Notes under the pieces: model-generated
The model's database searches: none
Told to the model about the DNA's origin: nothing
Seen by the model: the letters and a program-made list of their open reading frames with translations, nothing else
Translations under genes and position numbers: made by a program
Part shown: positions 19,091-28,139 of the stretch, piece by piece
Position numbering within the stretch: position 1 is the stretch's first letter
Layout: each line of letters opens with the position of its first letter
NCBI RefSeq assembly: GCF_004522175.1
Contig: NZ_SDEB01000007.1
Location: forward strand, 62,001-126,000
Origin: Paracoccus ravus
GTDB lineage: Bacteria > Pseudomonadota > Alphaproteobacteria > Rhodobacterales > Rhodobacteraceae
DNA length: 64,000 bases
Direction: 5' to 3'

Positions 19091-19639
19091 CTATTCGGCG
19101 GCGCGGGCCTTTTCCAGCTGCGGCAGGAAGCGGTTGGTGTAATCCTCGCGGATCAAGGGTCCGACATGGCGGTAAAGGATGCGCCCCTCGCCGTCGATGA
19201 TAAAGGTCTCGGGCGGCGCGGTCACGCCCCAGTCGATGGCGATGCGGCCGCGCGGATCACTGGCCAACGCCTTGAACGGGTCGCCATGCTCGGCCAGGAA
19301 GGCGGTGGCATTGGCCTCTGGGTCCTTGAGATCGATGCCATAGACCGGGATTTCCTTGGCGAGTTCGGTCAGGGTCGGATGCTCGGCCCGGCAGGGCGGG
19401 CACCAGCTCGCCCAGAAATTCACCAGCTTCACCCCCGGTTCGCGCAGCATTTCGGCGGTCAGTTGGGTCTTGCCCGGCAGCGTCTCCTGCCCGACCGCAG
19501 GCGCGTCACGCCCGATCAGCGCCGAAGGCAGATCGCCGGGATTTTCGCGCTGCATTCCGAAAAAGAAGGTCAACGCCAAAGCGGCAAAGGCCAGCGGCGG
19601 CAGGGCGACCAGCGGGGAAAACTTAGCCACGGGATTCAT
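19091..19639 (-). CDS. ccmG: Thiol:disulfide oxidoreductase CcmG/HelX
   Basis: Periplasmic membrane-anchored thioredoxin-like protein that reduces apocytochrome c cysteines before heme attachment. The 182-residue protein has an N-terminal membrane anchor (about 7-27) and a thioredoxin fold with the active site WCPPC in NFWASWCPPCR (about 79-89). A conserved cis-Pro region follows at TAPPETFIID. The start was placed at the ATG of MNPVAKF, which overlaps the end of ccmD by 17 bases; the longer open frame is a shadow of ccmD and ccmC. It is the last ccm gene of the run, matching helX of Rhodobacter. Confidence 0.94.
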   Translation of the reverse strand: MNPVAKFSPLVALPPLAFAALALTFFFGMQRENPGDLPSALIGRDAPAVGQETLPGKTQLTAEMLREPGVKLVNFWASWCPPCRAEHPTLTELAKEIPVYGIDLKDPEANATAFLAEHGDPFKALASDPRGRIAIDWGVTAPPETFIIDGEGRILYRHVGPLIREDYTNRFLPQLEKARAAE

Positions 19640-19766
19640 GCTCCTCGAGTTCGCGACGGGCGCGGGCATTGGCGCGCAGGGTCTGCCAGATGATCGCCGC
19701 CAGCAGCGCCAGGCTGATGCCATAGGCCGAGAGCACGGTTTGCGCATATTTGCCAAGCTCGATCAT
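19623..19766 (-). CDS. ccmD: Heme exporter protein CcmD
   Basis: Tiny membrane protein (47 residues) that helps release heme-loaded CcmE from the CcmABC complex. One membrane helix (about 11-29, VLSAYGISLALLAAIIWQT) is followed by a basic tail (RANARARREL), the usual CcmD pattern. Size, topology and its place between ccmC and ccmG make the call; it overlaps ccmC by four bases and ccmG by 17. Confidence 0.9.
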   Translation of the reverse strand: MIELGKYAQTVLSAYGISLALLAAIIWQTLRANARARRELEEHESRG

Positions 19767-20488
19767 GCGCGATGCTCCCGTGCGAGAAGGGCCGCGAGGC
19801 GGCGGCGGCGGATCTCGGTGCGGGTGCGGATCAGCACCAGCGCCAGAAACAGCAGGAAGAAGCCCAGCATCGAGAGGTAAAGCGGATAGCGATAGATTGC
19901 GGACATGCGCTCGCCGGGGGCGACGGAAAGCGATGCGCCCTGATGCAGGCCCTGGTTCCAGAAATTCACCGCATAGCGCGACAGCAGCGCAAAGACCGAG
20001 CCGACGAGGCACAGAAGCCCCGTCAGGTCGGCGGCGCTGTCGGGATCCTCGATCGCCTCCCAGAGCGCCATATAGCCGAGATAGAACAGGAACAGCACGA
20101 GGAAAGAGGTCAGACGCGGATCCCATTCCCACCATGTCCCCCACATCGGCTGGCCCCAGATCGCGCCGGTGATCAGCGCGATCAACGTCATCACCGCGCC
20201 GACCGGGGCGGCTGCCTTGGCGGCAAGCGCGCTGACATGGTGACGGCGGATCAGCCAGATCAGCGATGCCACCAGCATCATCAGCCAAGCATTGATCGCC
20301 ATGAGCGCGGCGGGCACATGCAGGAAGACGATCTTGACGGTCGAACCTTGGCGGTAGTCATCCGGCGTGAGAAAGCCCCAGACCAGCCCGCCGATGGTGC
20401 AGAGCGCGGCCCCCGCCACGATCCAAGGCAGGACCGTGCCGGATGTGCGCAAGAACTTGACGGGATTGGCATATTCCCAGATTGACAT
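19763..20488 (-). CDS. ccmC: Heme exporter/heme-handling protein CcmC
   Basis: Integral membrane protein that presents heme to CcmE in system I cytochrome c maturation. The 241-residue protein has six membrane segments and the tryptophan-rich heme-handling motif WGTWWEWDPRLTS, flanked by conserved histidines (FLHVPAA and RYAVNFWNQ regions). The second of two adjacent ATG codons was chosen because GGGGAG lies five bases before it and family members start MSIWEYANP. It lies 51 bases after ccmB. Confidence 0.95.
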   Translation of the reverse strand: MSIWEYANPVKFLRTSGTVLPWIVAGAALCTIGGLVWGFLTPDDYRQGSTVKIVFLHVPAALMAINAWLMMLVASLIWLIRRHHVSALAAKAAAPVGAVMTLIALITGAIWGQPMWGTWWEWDPRLTSFLVLFLFYLGYMALWEAIEDPDSAADLTGLLCLVGSVFALLSRYAVNFWNQGLHQGASLSVAPGERMSAIYRYPLYLSMLGFFLLFLALVLIRTRTEIRRRRLAALLAREHRA

Positions 20489-20539
20489 CATTTCTCCCCT
20501 TGCCTGTCCGGTGAATGTGGTCACCGGGCTGGCCGCTTC

Positions 20540-21196
20540 CTATCTCAGATTGACCCGCAGGGCGGCAGCCGCAGCAAAGGGCACCAGCGCCAGCGTGGCA
20601 AGTGTGATCCCCGCGAGAAAGACCAGCGGCGTCGTGACATCAAGCCCGATTGCGCCGCGACGCACCATCTCGGCCCCGAAAATCAGCGTCGGCACGTAAA
20701 GAGGCAGGACCAGAAGCGACATCAGCAACCCGCCACGCCGCAGCCCGACCGTGATCGCCGCGCCGAATGCGCCCAGCATCGACAGCGCGGGCGTGCCGAT
20801 CAGCAGCGACAGGACCAACCAGATCTGCGCCGCATCGGGCAGATGCAAGAGAACCCCCAGAAGCGGCGAAAAGACCACCAGCGGCAGCCCGGTCACCAGC
20901 CAATGCGCCAAGGCCTTGATCGCAACGACGCCTTCCAGCGGCAAAGGCGCGGTGGCGAGCAGATCGAGACTGCCATCCTCGTGGTCGAGCGCGAAGATGC
21001 GATCGAGAGACAGAAGGCAGGCGAGCAGCGCCCCGACCCAGAGAATGCCCGGCGCGATGCGGGAAAGTTGGCCGCCCCCGGCCCCCACGCCAAAGGGCAC
21101 CAGCGTGCAGACGATCAGGAAAAACGCAAGCGAAAGGCCGAAGCCGCCCCCGGCCCGGACCGCCAGCCGAAGATCACGCCACAGAAGCGCCCTCAT
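20540..21196 (-). CDS. ccmB: Heme exporter protein CcmB
   Basis: Membrane subunit of the CcmAB ABC transporter, which drives release of holo-CcmE. The 218-residue protein begins [17 protein letters not shown] and has about six hydrophobic segments, including the family segment [13 protein letters not shown] in a cytoplasmic loop that likely contacts CcmA. Its ATG overlaps the ccmA stop codon. Confidence 0.95.
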   Translation of the reverse strand: MRALLWRDLRLAVRAGGGFGLSLAFFLIVCTLVPFGVGAGGGQLSRIAPGILWVGALLACLLSLDRIFALDHEDGSLDLLATAPLPLEGVVAIKALAHWLVTGLPLVVFSPLLGVLLHLPDAAQIWLVLSLLIGTPALSMLGAFGAAITVGLRRGGLLMSLLVLPLYVPTLIFGAEMVRRGAIGLDVTTPLVFLAGITLATLALVPFAAAAALRVNLR

Positions 21197-21825
21197 GCAA
21201 ATGCCTCGTTGAAGCCAGCGGGACGCGCGGGTTTGCGCCCCGGTTGGGCGCGATAGGCCGTCAGGTCGAGCGTCGATATCTCGGCTAGGCCAAGGTCGAT
21301 ATGGGTCGCGATCAGCGCCGCCCCGCCCGAGGCGAGATGGGCGCGCAGCATATCCGCAAACAGCGCGACCGAGGCTGTATCAAGCGACACGGTCGGCTCA
21401 TCCAGCAACCAGACTGCGCGCCCGGTCACCATCAGCCGCGCAAGGCCCAGCCGTCGTTTCTGCCCGGCGGAAAGCGTATGCGCGGGACGCGCGGCAAGTT
21501 CGGTCAGGTTCATCGCAGACAAAGCCGGGCCGCTCCCGGGACCGCCAAAGACCGCCGACCAGAAGCTCAGGTTCTCTGCGACCGTCAGCGCGGGCTTCAG
21601 GCCATCGGCATGTCCGGCATAAGCGATGCTCTCGGGCGGGCAGATGATCTCGCCCGCGACGGCGGGCTGAAGCCCTGCCAATGTCCGCAGAAGCGTCGTC
21701 TTGCCCGCGCCATTCGGGCCGCGCAGGACCAGCGCCTGCCCGGCGGGAATGTCGAAATCCAAGCCCTCGATCACGCGCAGGCCACCGCGGACGACGGCCA
21801 GATCACGGACCGAGATCAGGCTCAT
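21193..21825 (-). CDS. ccmA: Heme exporter ATP-binding protein CcmA
   Basis: ATPase of the CcmAB transporter in cytochrome c biogenesis. The 210-residue protein has Walker [13 protein letters not shown] (about 35-46), the ABC signature [14 protein letters not shown], Walker B VWLLDEP and an H-loop at ATHID. It overlaps the preceding Mth938-like gene and the following ccmB by four bases each, so the string is tightly coupled. Confidence 0.96.
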   Translation of the reverse strand: MSLISVRDLAVVRGGLRVIEGLDFDIPAGQALVLRGPNGAGKTTLLRTLAGLQPAVAGEIICPPESIAYAGHADGLKPALTVAENLSFWSAVFGGPGSGPALSAMNLTELAARPAHTLSAGQKRRLGLARLMVTGRAVWLLDEPTVSLDTASVALFADMLRAHLASGGAALIATHIDLGLAEISTLDLTAYRAQPGRKPARPAGFNEAFA

Positions 21826-22178
21826 AACGGCAGAAGCGCGCAGGCCACGCGACGGCCTTCGGACAGCGTGACATTGTAGCTGCGCGCCGCCGAGGCCGAA
21901 TTCATCGGCTCGGCCATGACGCCCGAAGCCTCCAGCGCGGCGGTCAGGTCCTTGGGCGGGAAGGCGACATCCGCGCCCATGCCAAAGAAAAGGACGTCGA
22001 TCTGCCCGGCCAGCGCCAGAAGCGGCGCGCGGTCGTCAAACCCGCGCCATTCCTGCACGCCCTCGGGGGTGACAATGATCGCGCCGCGATAGACCTTGCC
22101 GCCGACCCGGAAGAAACCGGGGCCATAGCCGTCGATCGGGACGACGCCCGAGAACTCGGTGGGGGTCATCGTCGACAT
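21822..22178 (-). CDS. Mth938-like domain (DUF498) protein
   Basis: A 118-residue single-domain protein of the Mth938/NDUFAF3-like family. Features seen are a central [19 protein letters not shown] strand region and LFFGMGADV; no membrane segment is present. Its eukaryotic relatives assist complex I assembly, and in alphaproteobacteria the gene commonly sits next to secF, but a bacterial function is not established. It begins inside the secF stop codon (TGATG) and ends overlapping ccmA, bridging the sec and ccm genes. Confidence 0.85.
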   Translation of the reverse strand: MSTMTPTEFSGVVPIDGYGPGFFRVGGKVYRGAIIVTPEGVQEWRGFDDRAPLLALAGQIDVLFFGMGADVAFPPKDLTAALEASGVMAEPMNSASAARSYNVTLSEGRRVACALLPL

Positions 22179-23164
22179 CAGGGCGCGTCCCGGAAGGCGG
22201 CGGGGATCTCGTCCTTGACCTCTTTCGGATCGGGCTTCGACCAGTCGCGCTTCACGCCGAGCCACAGCACGATATTCTTCGCGACATAGACCGTCGAATA
22301 AGCGCCCACGAACACGCCCCAAAGCATGGCAAAGACGAAGCCGCGGATCACGTCGCCGCCAAAGACATACATCGCCGTCAGCGCCAGCGCGGTGGTGACG
22401 GCGGTCATCACGGTGCGCGAAAGCGTCTCGTTCACCGTCAGGTTCATCACGTCGACCAGCGGCATGGTCTTGAACTTGATCAGGTTCTCGCGCAGCCGGT
22501 CAAAGACCACGACGGTATCGTTGACCGAATAGCCCAGCGTCGTCAGCAGCGCCGCGATGGTGGTCAGGTCGAATTTCAGCTGGAACAGCGAGAAGATCCC
22601 AACCGTCAGCAGCACGTCATGGAAGATCGAGACCACGGCGCCGATGGCGAATTGCCATTCGAAGCGCAGCCAGATGTAGAACATGATCGCGATGGTTGCC
22701 GCGCCCACGGCATAGAAGGCGGTCTTGATCAGCTCGCCCGAGACTTTCGGGCCGACCGATTCCACGGCGGCAAAGCTGACCTGCGGATCGACCTCTTTCA
22801 GCGCGGCTTCGACCCGGTTCAACTCCTCGGGCGTGACCGATCCGGTCTCGTCCGTGGTGCCGATGCGGATCATGGCGACATGCTTGTCCTCGCCGAAGGT
22901 CGGATCGAAGACCTCGGTGATCGAGACATCGCCCAGATCCAGCCCGTCCAGCGCCTGCCGGTAATCGCCGACCTCGAAGGCGGTCGCACTTTCCGTGCGG
23001 ATCGTCGTGCCGCCCTTGAAGTCGATGCCGAAATTCAGCCCCATCACCGCAATGACGATGATCGAGCCCAGCATGGCCGCGGCCGAGATCCCGAAGGTCA
23101 GCCATTGCAGGCTGAAGAAGTTGATCTTGGTCTCGTCGGGGACCAGTTTCAGACGAAATGCCAT
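22178..23164 (-). CDS. secF: Protein translocase subunit SecF
   Basis: Inner-membrane partner of SecD that uses the proton gradient to aid late steps of protein export. The 328-residue protein has the N-terminal membrane segment, the GLNFGIDFKGGT motif, a periplasmic domain and five further membrane segments with GYSVNDTVVVFDRLREN (typical SecF). It starts 12 bases after secD. Confidence 0.96.
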   Translation of the reverse strand: MAFRLKLVPDETKINFFSLQWLTFGISAAAMLGSIIVIAVMGLNFGIDFKGGTTIRTESATAFEVGDYRQALDGLDLGDVSITEVFDPTFGEDKHVAMIRIGTTDETGSVTPEELNRVEAALKEVDPQVSFAAVESVGPKVSGELIKTAFYAVGAATIAIMFYIWLRFEWQFAIGAVVSIFHDVLLTVGIFSLFQLKFDLTTIAALLTTLGYSVNDTVVVFDRLRENLIKFKTMPLVDVMNLTVNETLSRTVMTAVTTALALTAMYVFGGDVIRGFVFAMLWGVFVGAYSTVYVAKNIVLWLGVKRDWSKPDPKEVKDEIPAAFRDAP

Positions 23165-23176
23165 ATGCCCGTCCCC

Positions 23177-24841
23177 TTACAGAACCAGTTCTTTGGGTTT
23201 GCGCAAATCGAGCCACAGCACGATCAGCAGTCGCGTCAGGAAGATCGCCGTAAAGACCGAGGTCACCAGACCGATGGTCAGCGTCACCGCGAAACCCTTC
23301 ACCGGACCCGAGCCAAGGAAGAACATGACCATGGCGGCGATAAAGGTCGTCACATTGGCGTCAATGATGGCCGACATGGCTTCGTTGAAACCGTCGTCGA
23401 TGGCCTTGGCGACACGTTTGCCGCGGCGCAACTCTTCGCGGATACGCTCATAGATGATGACGTTCGCATCCACCGCCGTGCCGACGGTCAGCACGATCCC
23501 GGCAATGCCCGGCAGCGTCAGCGTCGCCCCCATCATCGACATGATCGACAGGATAAGGATCACGTTGGTGATGACCGCGACCGCAGCAAAGACCCCGAAC
23601 AGACCATAGCTCGCGATCATATAGGCCACGACCGCGACGGTCGCGATGATCGCCGAAAGTCGGCCCGCTTCGATCGAATCCTGCCCAAGTTCCGGACCGA
23701 TGGTGCGTTCCTCAAGGAAGGTCATCTCGGCGGGAAGCGCACCTGCGCGCAGCAGGACCGAAAGCCGGGTCGAGCTTTCAACATCCATCGAGCCCGAGAT
23801 CTGCCCCGAACCGGTGGTGATCGCCTGCCGGATGACCGGGGCGGAAATCACCTGATTGTCGAGAACGATGGCGAAGGGCTGGCCGATATTCGACGAGGTA
23901 TAGGCCCCGAAGCGCTTCGCGCCCGCAGGGCCGAAGCGGAAATCGACGGAAGGCTGGCCGTTCTGGTCGAAGCTCGGCCGCGCATCGGTCAGATCCTCGC
24001 CGGTGACGACGGGGGATTCTTCGAGCGTGTAATAGACGCCCGGCTCATCCATCGAGGGCAGAACCACCTGCCCCGCCGAGACGCGGGCATTGGCATCCGT
24101 GCCGCGGGTCACGACTGGGTTGAAGGTCAGCTTGGCGGTCGTGCCGATCAGCTTCTTCAGTTCCTCGGCCGAGCCGATGCCCGGAACCTGAATCAGGATG
24201 CGATCCGCGCCTTGGCGCATGATCGTGGGTTCGCGCGTGCCGACCTCGTCGATACGGCGGCGAATGATTTCCAGCGATTGCTGAACGGTGCGGTCATCGG
24301 TCGCGGCTTTCTCCGCATCCGACAACTGAACGGTCAGCCGGTTGCCCGCGCCCTTGATGTCCAGATCCGTCGAGCCCGCGCCGCTGATCGAGGCGACCGG
24401 CGTCGCCAAGCCGCGCGCGATCTCGACCGCCTTGGCGATCTGGTCGGCATTGGCGATCTCGACGATCAGCTGGCCCTCGGGCGCGGTGACGCGGCGGACC
24501 GCGCCGATGGTCCCGCGCTGTGCGACAAGGGCGTCGCGCAGTTCCGGCCACAGGCTGTCCATCCGCGCCTTATAGACATCGGCCACATGGACCTCGCCCA
24601 GAAGATGCGCACCTCCGCGCAGGTCGAGACCCAGATTGACCAGCCCCGAGGGCAGCCAATCCGGCCAGCCCGATTTCGCGGCAAGATCCTCGGGCGTCTC
24701 GACACCCGTGCGCTCCATCTTGGTGATGGCATCATTATGCTGCTCGACCCGGTTATAGAACAGGTTCGGGGCAGCGAAGAGCAGTCCGAGGGCGATCAGC
24801 CCCAGGATCAGCACTCGTTTCCAGGCGGGGATCTGAAGCAT
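23177..24841 (-). CDS. secD: Protein translocase subunit SecD
   Basis: Large partner of SecF. The 554-residue protein has an N-terminal membrane segment, the LGLDLRGGAHLLGEV motif (about 68-82), a large periplasmic region with an embedded second subdomain, and six membrane segments with VGTAVDANVIIYERIREE (family motif). Length is normal for alphaproteobacteria. It lies 15 bases after yajC. Confidence 0.96.
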   Translation of the reverse strand: MLQIPAWKRVLILGLIALGLLFAAPNLFYNRVEQHNDAITKMERTGVETPEDLAAKSGWPDWLPSGLVNLGLDLRGGAHLLGEVHVADVYKARMDSLWPELRDALVAQRGTIGAVRRVTAPEGQLIVEIANADQIAKAVEIARGLATPVASISGAGSTDLDIKGAGNRLTVQLSDAEKAATDDRTVQQSLEIIRRRIDEVGTREPTIMRQGADRILIQVPGIGSAEELKKLIGTTAKLTFNPVVTRGTDANARVSAGQVVLPSMDEPGVYYTLEESPVVTGEDLTDARPSFDQNGQPSVDFRFGPAGAKRFGAYTSSNIGQPFAIVLDNQVISAPVIRQAITTGSGQISGSMDVESSTRLSVLLRAGALPAEMTFLEERTIGPELGQDSIEAGRLSAIIATVAVVAYMIASYGLFGVFAAVAVITNVILILSIMSMMGATLTLPGIAGIVLTVGTAVDANVIIYERIREELRRGKRVAKAIDDGFNEAMSAIIDANVTTFIAAMVMFFLGSGPVKGFAVTLTIGLVTSVFTAIFLTRLLIVLWLDLRKPKELVL

Positions 24842-24856
24842 GTCGGCTCAGGCGGC

Positions 24857-25186
24857 TCAGCTATTCGCAACGACCGGAGCGGTCTTGTTCACGACGCCGG
24901 TGATGGTCGCGCGGACCACGCGGGTCTTGACGCCAGGCGCGATCTCGACTTCCAGTTCATTGTCGCGCACGGCGGTGACCTTGCCGATCAGCCCGCCCTG
25001 GGTGATGACCTCGTCGCCCTTCTTGACCGCCTCGACCATGGCGCGATGTTCCTTCATGCGCTTTTGCTGCGGCCGGATCATCAGGAAATACATGATCACG
25101 AAGATCAGGATGAGCGGCAGGAAGGATGCAATGCTGGCGGCGCCCGAGGGGGCGGCGGCCTGAGCATAGGCGGGGGTCACGAACAT
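24857..25186 (-). CDS. yajC: Preprotein translocase accessory subunit YajC
   Basis: Small membrane protein that associates with SecDF. The 109-residue protein has one membrane helix (about 22-37) followed at once by MIRPQQKRMKEH and the cytoplasmic segment VKKGDEVITQGGLIGKV, the family signature. The start is the ATG of MFVTPAYAQ; the long open frame upstream is a shadow of mazG. It heads the minus-strand sec-ccm run and is divergent from mazG. Confidence 0.95.
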   Translation of the reverse strand: MFVTPAYAQAAAPSGAASIASFLPLILIFVIMYFLMIRPQQKRMKEHRAMVEAVKKGDEVITQGGLIGKVTAVRDNELEVEIAPGVKTRVVRATITGVVNKTAPVVANS

Positions 25187-25375
25187 GGGTTGATCCCTTT
25201 CTTTGTCATTCTCCGGGAGATCCCCCGGCGGAATTGGCGCGCACCGTAGCCGCGTGCCGGGGGGATGGCAAGAAAGCGCGGCATGACATCTGCGCCAACA
25301 TGCCCCAACGCCTGCCGTGGACATGCGAAGACAGCTGTGGCAGGTCAGGAAAAACCACCCAAGGAAGGCCGGATC

Positions 25376-26215
25376 ATGGCAAATGATGCATTGCACCCCG
25401 CGCTGGTCGAACGCCCCACCCTGGCCGATGAGACCGGCATTCCGAAGCTTCTGGCGATCATGGCGGCGCTGCGCGATCCCAAGACCGGCTGCCCTTGGGA
25501 TATCGAACAGGATTTCGCCTCGATCGCGCCCTATACGATCGAAGAGGCCCATGAGGTTGCCGATGCCATCGCGCGCGAGGCCTGGGACGAGCTTCCTGGC
25601 GAATTGGGCGATCTGCTGCTGCAGGTGGTCTTTCACGCCCAAATGGCGGAAGAGGCCGGAAAATTCGCCTTTGGCGACGTGGTGAGCAGCATCACCGAAA
25701 AGATGGTCGATCGTCACCCGCATATCTTTGGCGACGAATCCCGCGACAAATCCGCCGAGCAGCAGATCAAGGATTGGGAAGCGATCAAGGCCCGCGAACG
25801 CGCCGCCAAAGCCGAAAAGGGCGTCCTCGACGGCGTGGCGCTTGGCCTGCCCGCCCTGACCCGGGCGGTGAAGCTGCAGAATCGTGCCGCGCGGGTGGGC
25901 TTCGACTGGCCCGGCCCCGAGGATGTCCTTGCGAAGATTCAGGAAGAGGCCGCCGAACTGGTCGAAGCGCGCGACAGCACCGATCACGCGCATCAGGTCG
26001 AGGAATTCGGCGACCTGATGTTCGTCATGGCGAATCTGGCCCGCCATCTGAATATCGACCCCGAAGAGGCGCTGCGTCTGGCCAACGCCAAATTCACCCG
26101 CCGCTTCCGCGCGATCGAGGCGGAACTCGCCGCGCAGGGTCGCCGTCCCGAGGATAGCGACCTGGCCGAGATGGATGCGCTCTGGGACAGGGCCAAGGCG
26201 GCCGAGCGGGCCTAG
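25376..26215 (+). CDS. mazG: Nucleoside triphosphate pyrophosphohydrolase MazG
   Basis: Hydrolyses nucleoside triphosphates to monophosphates and pyrophosphate, a house-cleaning and stress-related enzyme. The 279-residue protein has two MazG domains: the first (about 25-125) has the metal motif TIEEAHEVADAI with ELGDLLLQVVFHAQ, the second (about 175-260) has EEAAELVEA and EEFGDLMFVMAN. The start was chosen at the ATG following AAGGAAGG; the frame is open upstream. Single gene. Confidence 0.95.
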   Translation: MANDALHPALVERPTLADETGIPKLLAIMAALRDPKTGCPWDIEQDFASIAPYTIEEAHEVADAIAREAWDELPGELGDLLLQVVFHAQMAEEAGKFAFGDVVSSITEKMVDRHPHIFGDESRDKSAEQQIKDWEAIKARERAAKAEKGVLDGVALGLPALTRAVKLQNRAARVGFDWPGPEDVLAKIQEEAAELVEARDSTDHAHQVEEFGDLMFVMANLARHLNIDPEEALRLANAKFTRRFRAIEAELAAQGRRPEDSDLAEMDALWDRAKAAERA

Positions 26216-26874
26216 GCTCAAGAGGGATCACTACTCCTGTCCTGAAGATGAGGTTTGCGGCGGGAAAAAACGCTCTTCCGTCACGGTTAGCGGCGCGCCG
26301 CCGGCCTTTTCGAATTGCGACGCATGATCTTGGTGCGGTCTATATGGCCGCGAGATTGCGGCCGGGCGCGCAGATCACTTGTTTTTCGGGGACCTCGCGA
26401 TGCGCAGCAGGTCTCGCGCGGACCGCGCAGTCTTGCGGTCGCGCCGGGCATATTGCGTTCAACTTTGGAACGGCATCGCCACCCTCCGCAAAGATATGGC
26501 GCGATTGGCCATAGGACGCTCTGGATGGATTGCCGCAGCGTGGGAACGCGGTCCGCGCTGGTAAACATTCGCCTCATAATTGATGACAAAACGGGCGTTT
26601 CGATGGCGATGGGACGCTGTCGCATCTGCGCTCCCTTCGGTCCAAGTCGGCGGCTGGCGACTTTGCCTAGGGCCTTTTCTGTTCCCTGCCGCCACCGAAC
26701 GGAATTTCTCAGGGTCACACATCGATTCTTCGCTGAGCCGCGGAGGCATTGATGTGACCGACGCTCATGAAAATCGCATTCGGTCGCGCTCAGCAGCGCC
26801 GGGCAGCGCGTCGCTTGATGTTCAACCACCCGTCGAGAAGAAGCGGGCTCGACAGCCGATGGATTGGCCGGACG
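26216..26874. other. Gene-poor stretch between mazG and dusA
   Basis: No convincing protein gene is seen over about 650 bases apart from one doubtful small frame at its right end. The frames present are rich in Arg, Ser and Cys, have no recognisable motif and lack good start contexts. The stretch looks more mixed in base composition than its neighbours. It may hold a regulatory RNA or decayed sequence. Confidence 0.5.
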
Positions 26875-26900
26875 CTAGGCAGCCTCTGCTCCGCTGGTGA
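26754..26900 (+). CDS. Doubtful small ORF, 48 residues
   Basis: A GTG-started frame of 48 codons with a good GGAGG seven bases upstream. The product is basic and polar (starts VTDAHENRIRSRS when read literally) with no hydrophobic segment and no family resemblance. Its last 26 bases overlap the 3' end of dusA on the other strand. The ribosome site is the only positive evidence; it may be chance. Confidence 0.2.
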   Translation: MTDAHENRIRSRSAAPGSASLDVQPPVEKKRARQPMDWPDARQPLLRW

Positions 26901-27891
26901 CCTCGGCCAGAGCGGCATCGTAGATCGCCAGCGCCTCGTCCCGGTTTCCGGCCCGCGAGGCGCCTTCCGAAAGCAGCCTGCGCCAGCCCCGCGCGCCGGG
27001 GCGGCCATGGAACATGCCCAGCATGTGGCGGCCGAACTGATGCAGCCTGCCCCCCCACGCCAGATGGTCCTCGATCATCGGGCGCATCGCCAGAGCGGCA
27101 TCGAGCGGGCTCTGGAATGTCGGCTCTTCGCCCCAGAGCAGGTCGGCGCTGCCCAGGATGTCCCAGGGCTGGTGATAGGCCGCGCGGCCGACCATCGCCC
27201 CATCCATCACCTGCAGATGCCCGCGCGCCTCGTCGAGCGAGGCGATGCCACCATTGATCGAGAGATGAAGTTCGGGAAATTCGGATTTCATGCGATGCAC
27301 CAGCGCATAATCCAGCGGCGGGATCTCGCGGTTCTCGCGCGGCGACAGGCCCTGCAGCCAGGCCTTGCGGGCATGAATGGCGATGCGGCGGATGCCGGCC
27401 TCGCGCATGCGGGCGATGAAATCGGGCAGCACGGTCTCGGGGATCTGGTCATCGACGCCGATGCGGCATTTCACCGTGACCTCAACCGGACTGACCCGCG
27501 CCATCGCCCCGACACATTCCGCCACCAGATCCGGCATGGTCATCAGCACGGCGCCGAAACAGCCCGACTGCACGCGGTCGCTGGGGCAGCCGACATTGAG
27601 GTTGATCTCGTCATAGCCCCAATCCGCAGCGATCCGCGTTGCCTCGGCCAGAAGCACCGGATCCGAGCCGCCAAGCTGCAATGCGATGGGGTGTTCGGCC
27701 GCGTCATAATCCAGCAGCTTGGCGCGATCGCCATGGATCACCGCCTGCGCGGTCACCATCTCGGTATAAAGCAATGCCCGGCGCGACAGTATCCGATGCA
27801 CCATGCGGCAATTCCGGTCTGTCCAGTCCATCATGGGGGCCACGGAAAGTCTTGCGGCATCACCTGGGTTGGAGTTTTGCTGAGCCGTCAT
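26875..27891 (-). CDS. dusA: tRNA-dihydrouridine synthase A
   Basis: FMN-dependent enzyme that reduces uridine at positions 20/20a of tRNA. From the chosen ATG the protein has 338 residues. It shows LSVAPMMDWTDRNCR near the N-terminus, the catalytic Cys in NVGCPSDRVQSG, VKCRIGVDD, RIAIHARKAWLQGLSP and a late VMDGAMVGRAAY, all typical of DusA rather than DusB or DusC. Starts at 27942 or 27933 would add a polar leader; the chosen one begins just before the conserved domain and has AGG upstream. Confidence 0.93.
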   Translation of the reverse strand: MTAQQNSNPGDAARLSVAPMMDWTDRNCRMVHRILSRRALLYTEMVTAQAVIHGDRAKLLDYDAAEHPIALQLGGSDPVLLAEATRIAADWGYDEINLNVGCPSDRVQSGCFGAVLMTMPDLVAECVGAMARVSPVEVTVKCRIGVDDQIPETVLPDFIARMREAGIRRIAIHARKAWLQGLSPRENREIPPLDYALVHRMKSEFPELHLSINGGIASLDEARGHLQVMDGAMVGRAAYHQPWDILGSADLLWGEEPTFQSPLDAALAMRPMIEDHLAWGGRLHQFGRHMLGMFHGRPGARGWRRLLSEGASRAGNRDEALAIYDAALAEVTSGAEAA

Positions 27892-28139
27892 TTGCCTGCT
27901 GCCATGGTTGCGGGTTTCGATCTGGTCCTTCATTGCGGACATATGGTGGCGAGGTGGGTTCCGCCGGATGCAAGCGCCCCAAATGGCATCTGTCATGCCG
28001 CGCCGCAAGGGCGGCAAAGGACGCCTCGCGCAATTTCCACCCGGCACCGGCGCACCCGAACCCGGTTTCCAGCAGTCGTTAAGCTATTTTTAAGCATGTC
28101 GCGGCAAATCTCGCGCTGGCAGGAAAATCGGGGACGGGA

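Noticed and set aside
22619..25249. An 876-codon frame opposite secF, secD and yajC
   Set aside because: High-GC codon shadow. It is rich in Arg, Asp and His and has no domain pattern, while the minus strand has clear Sec proteins.
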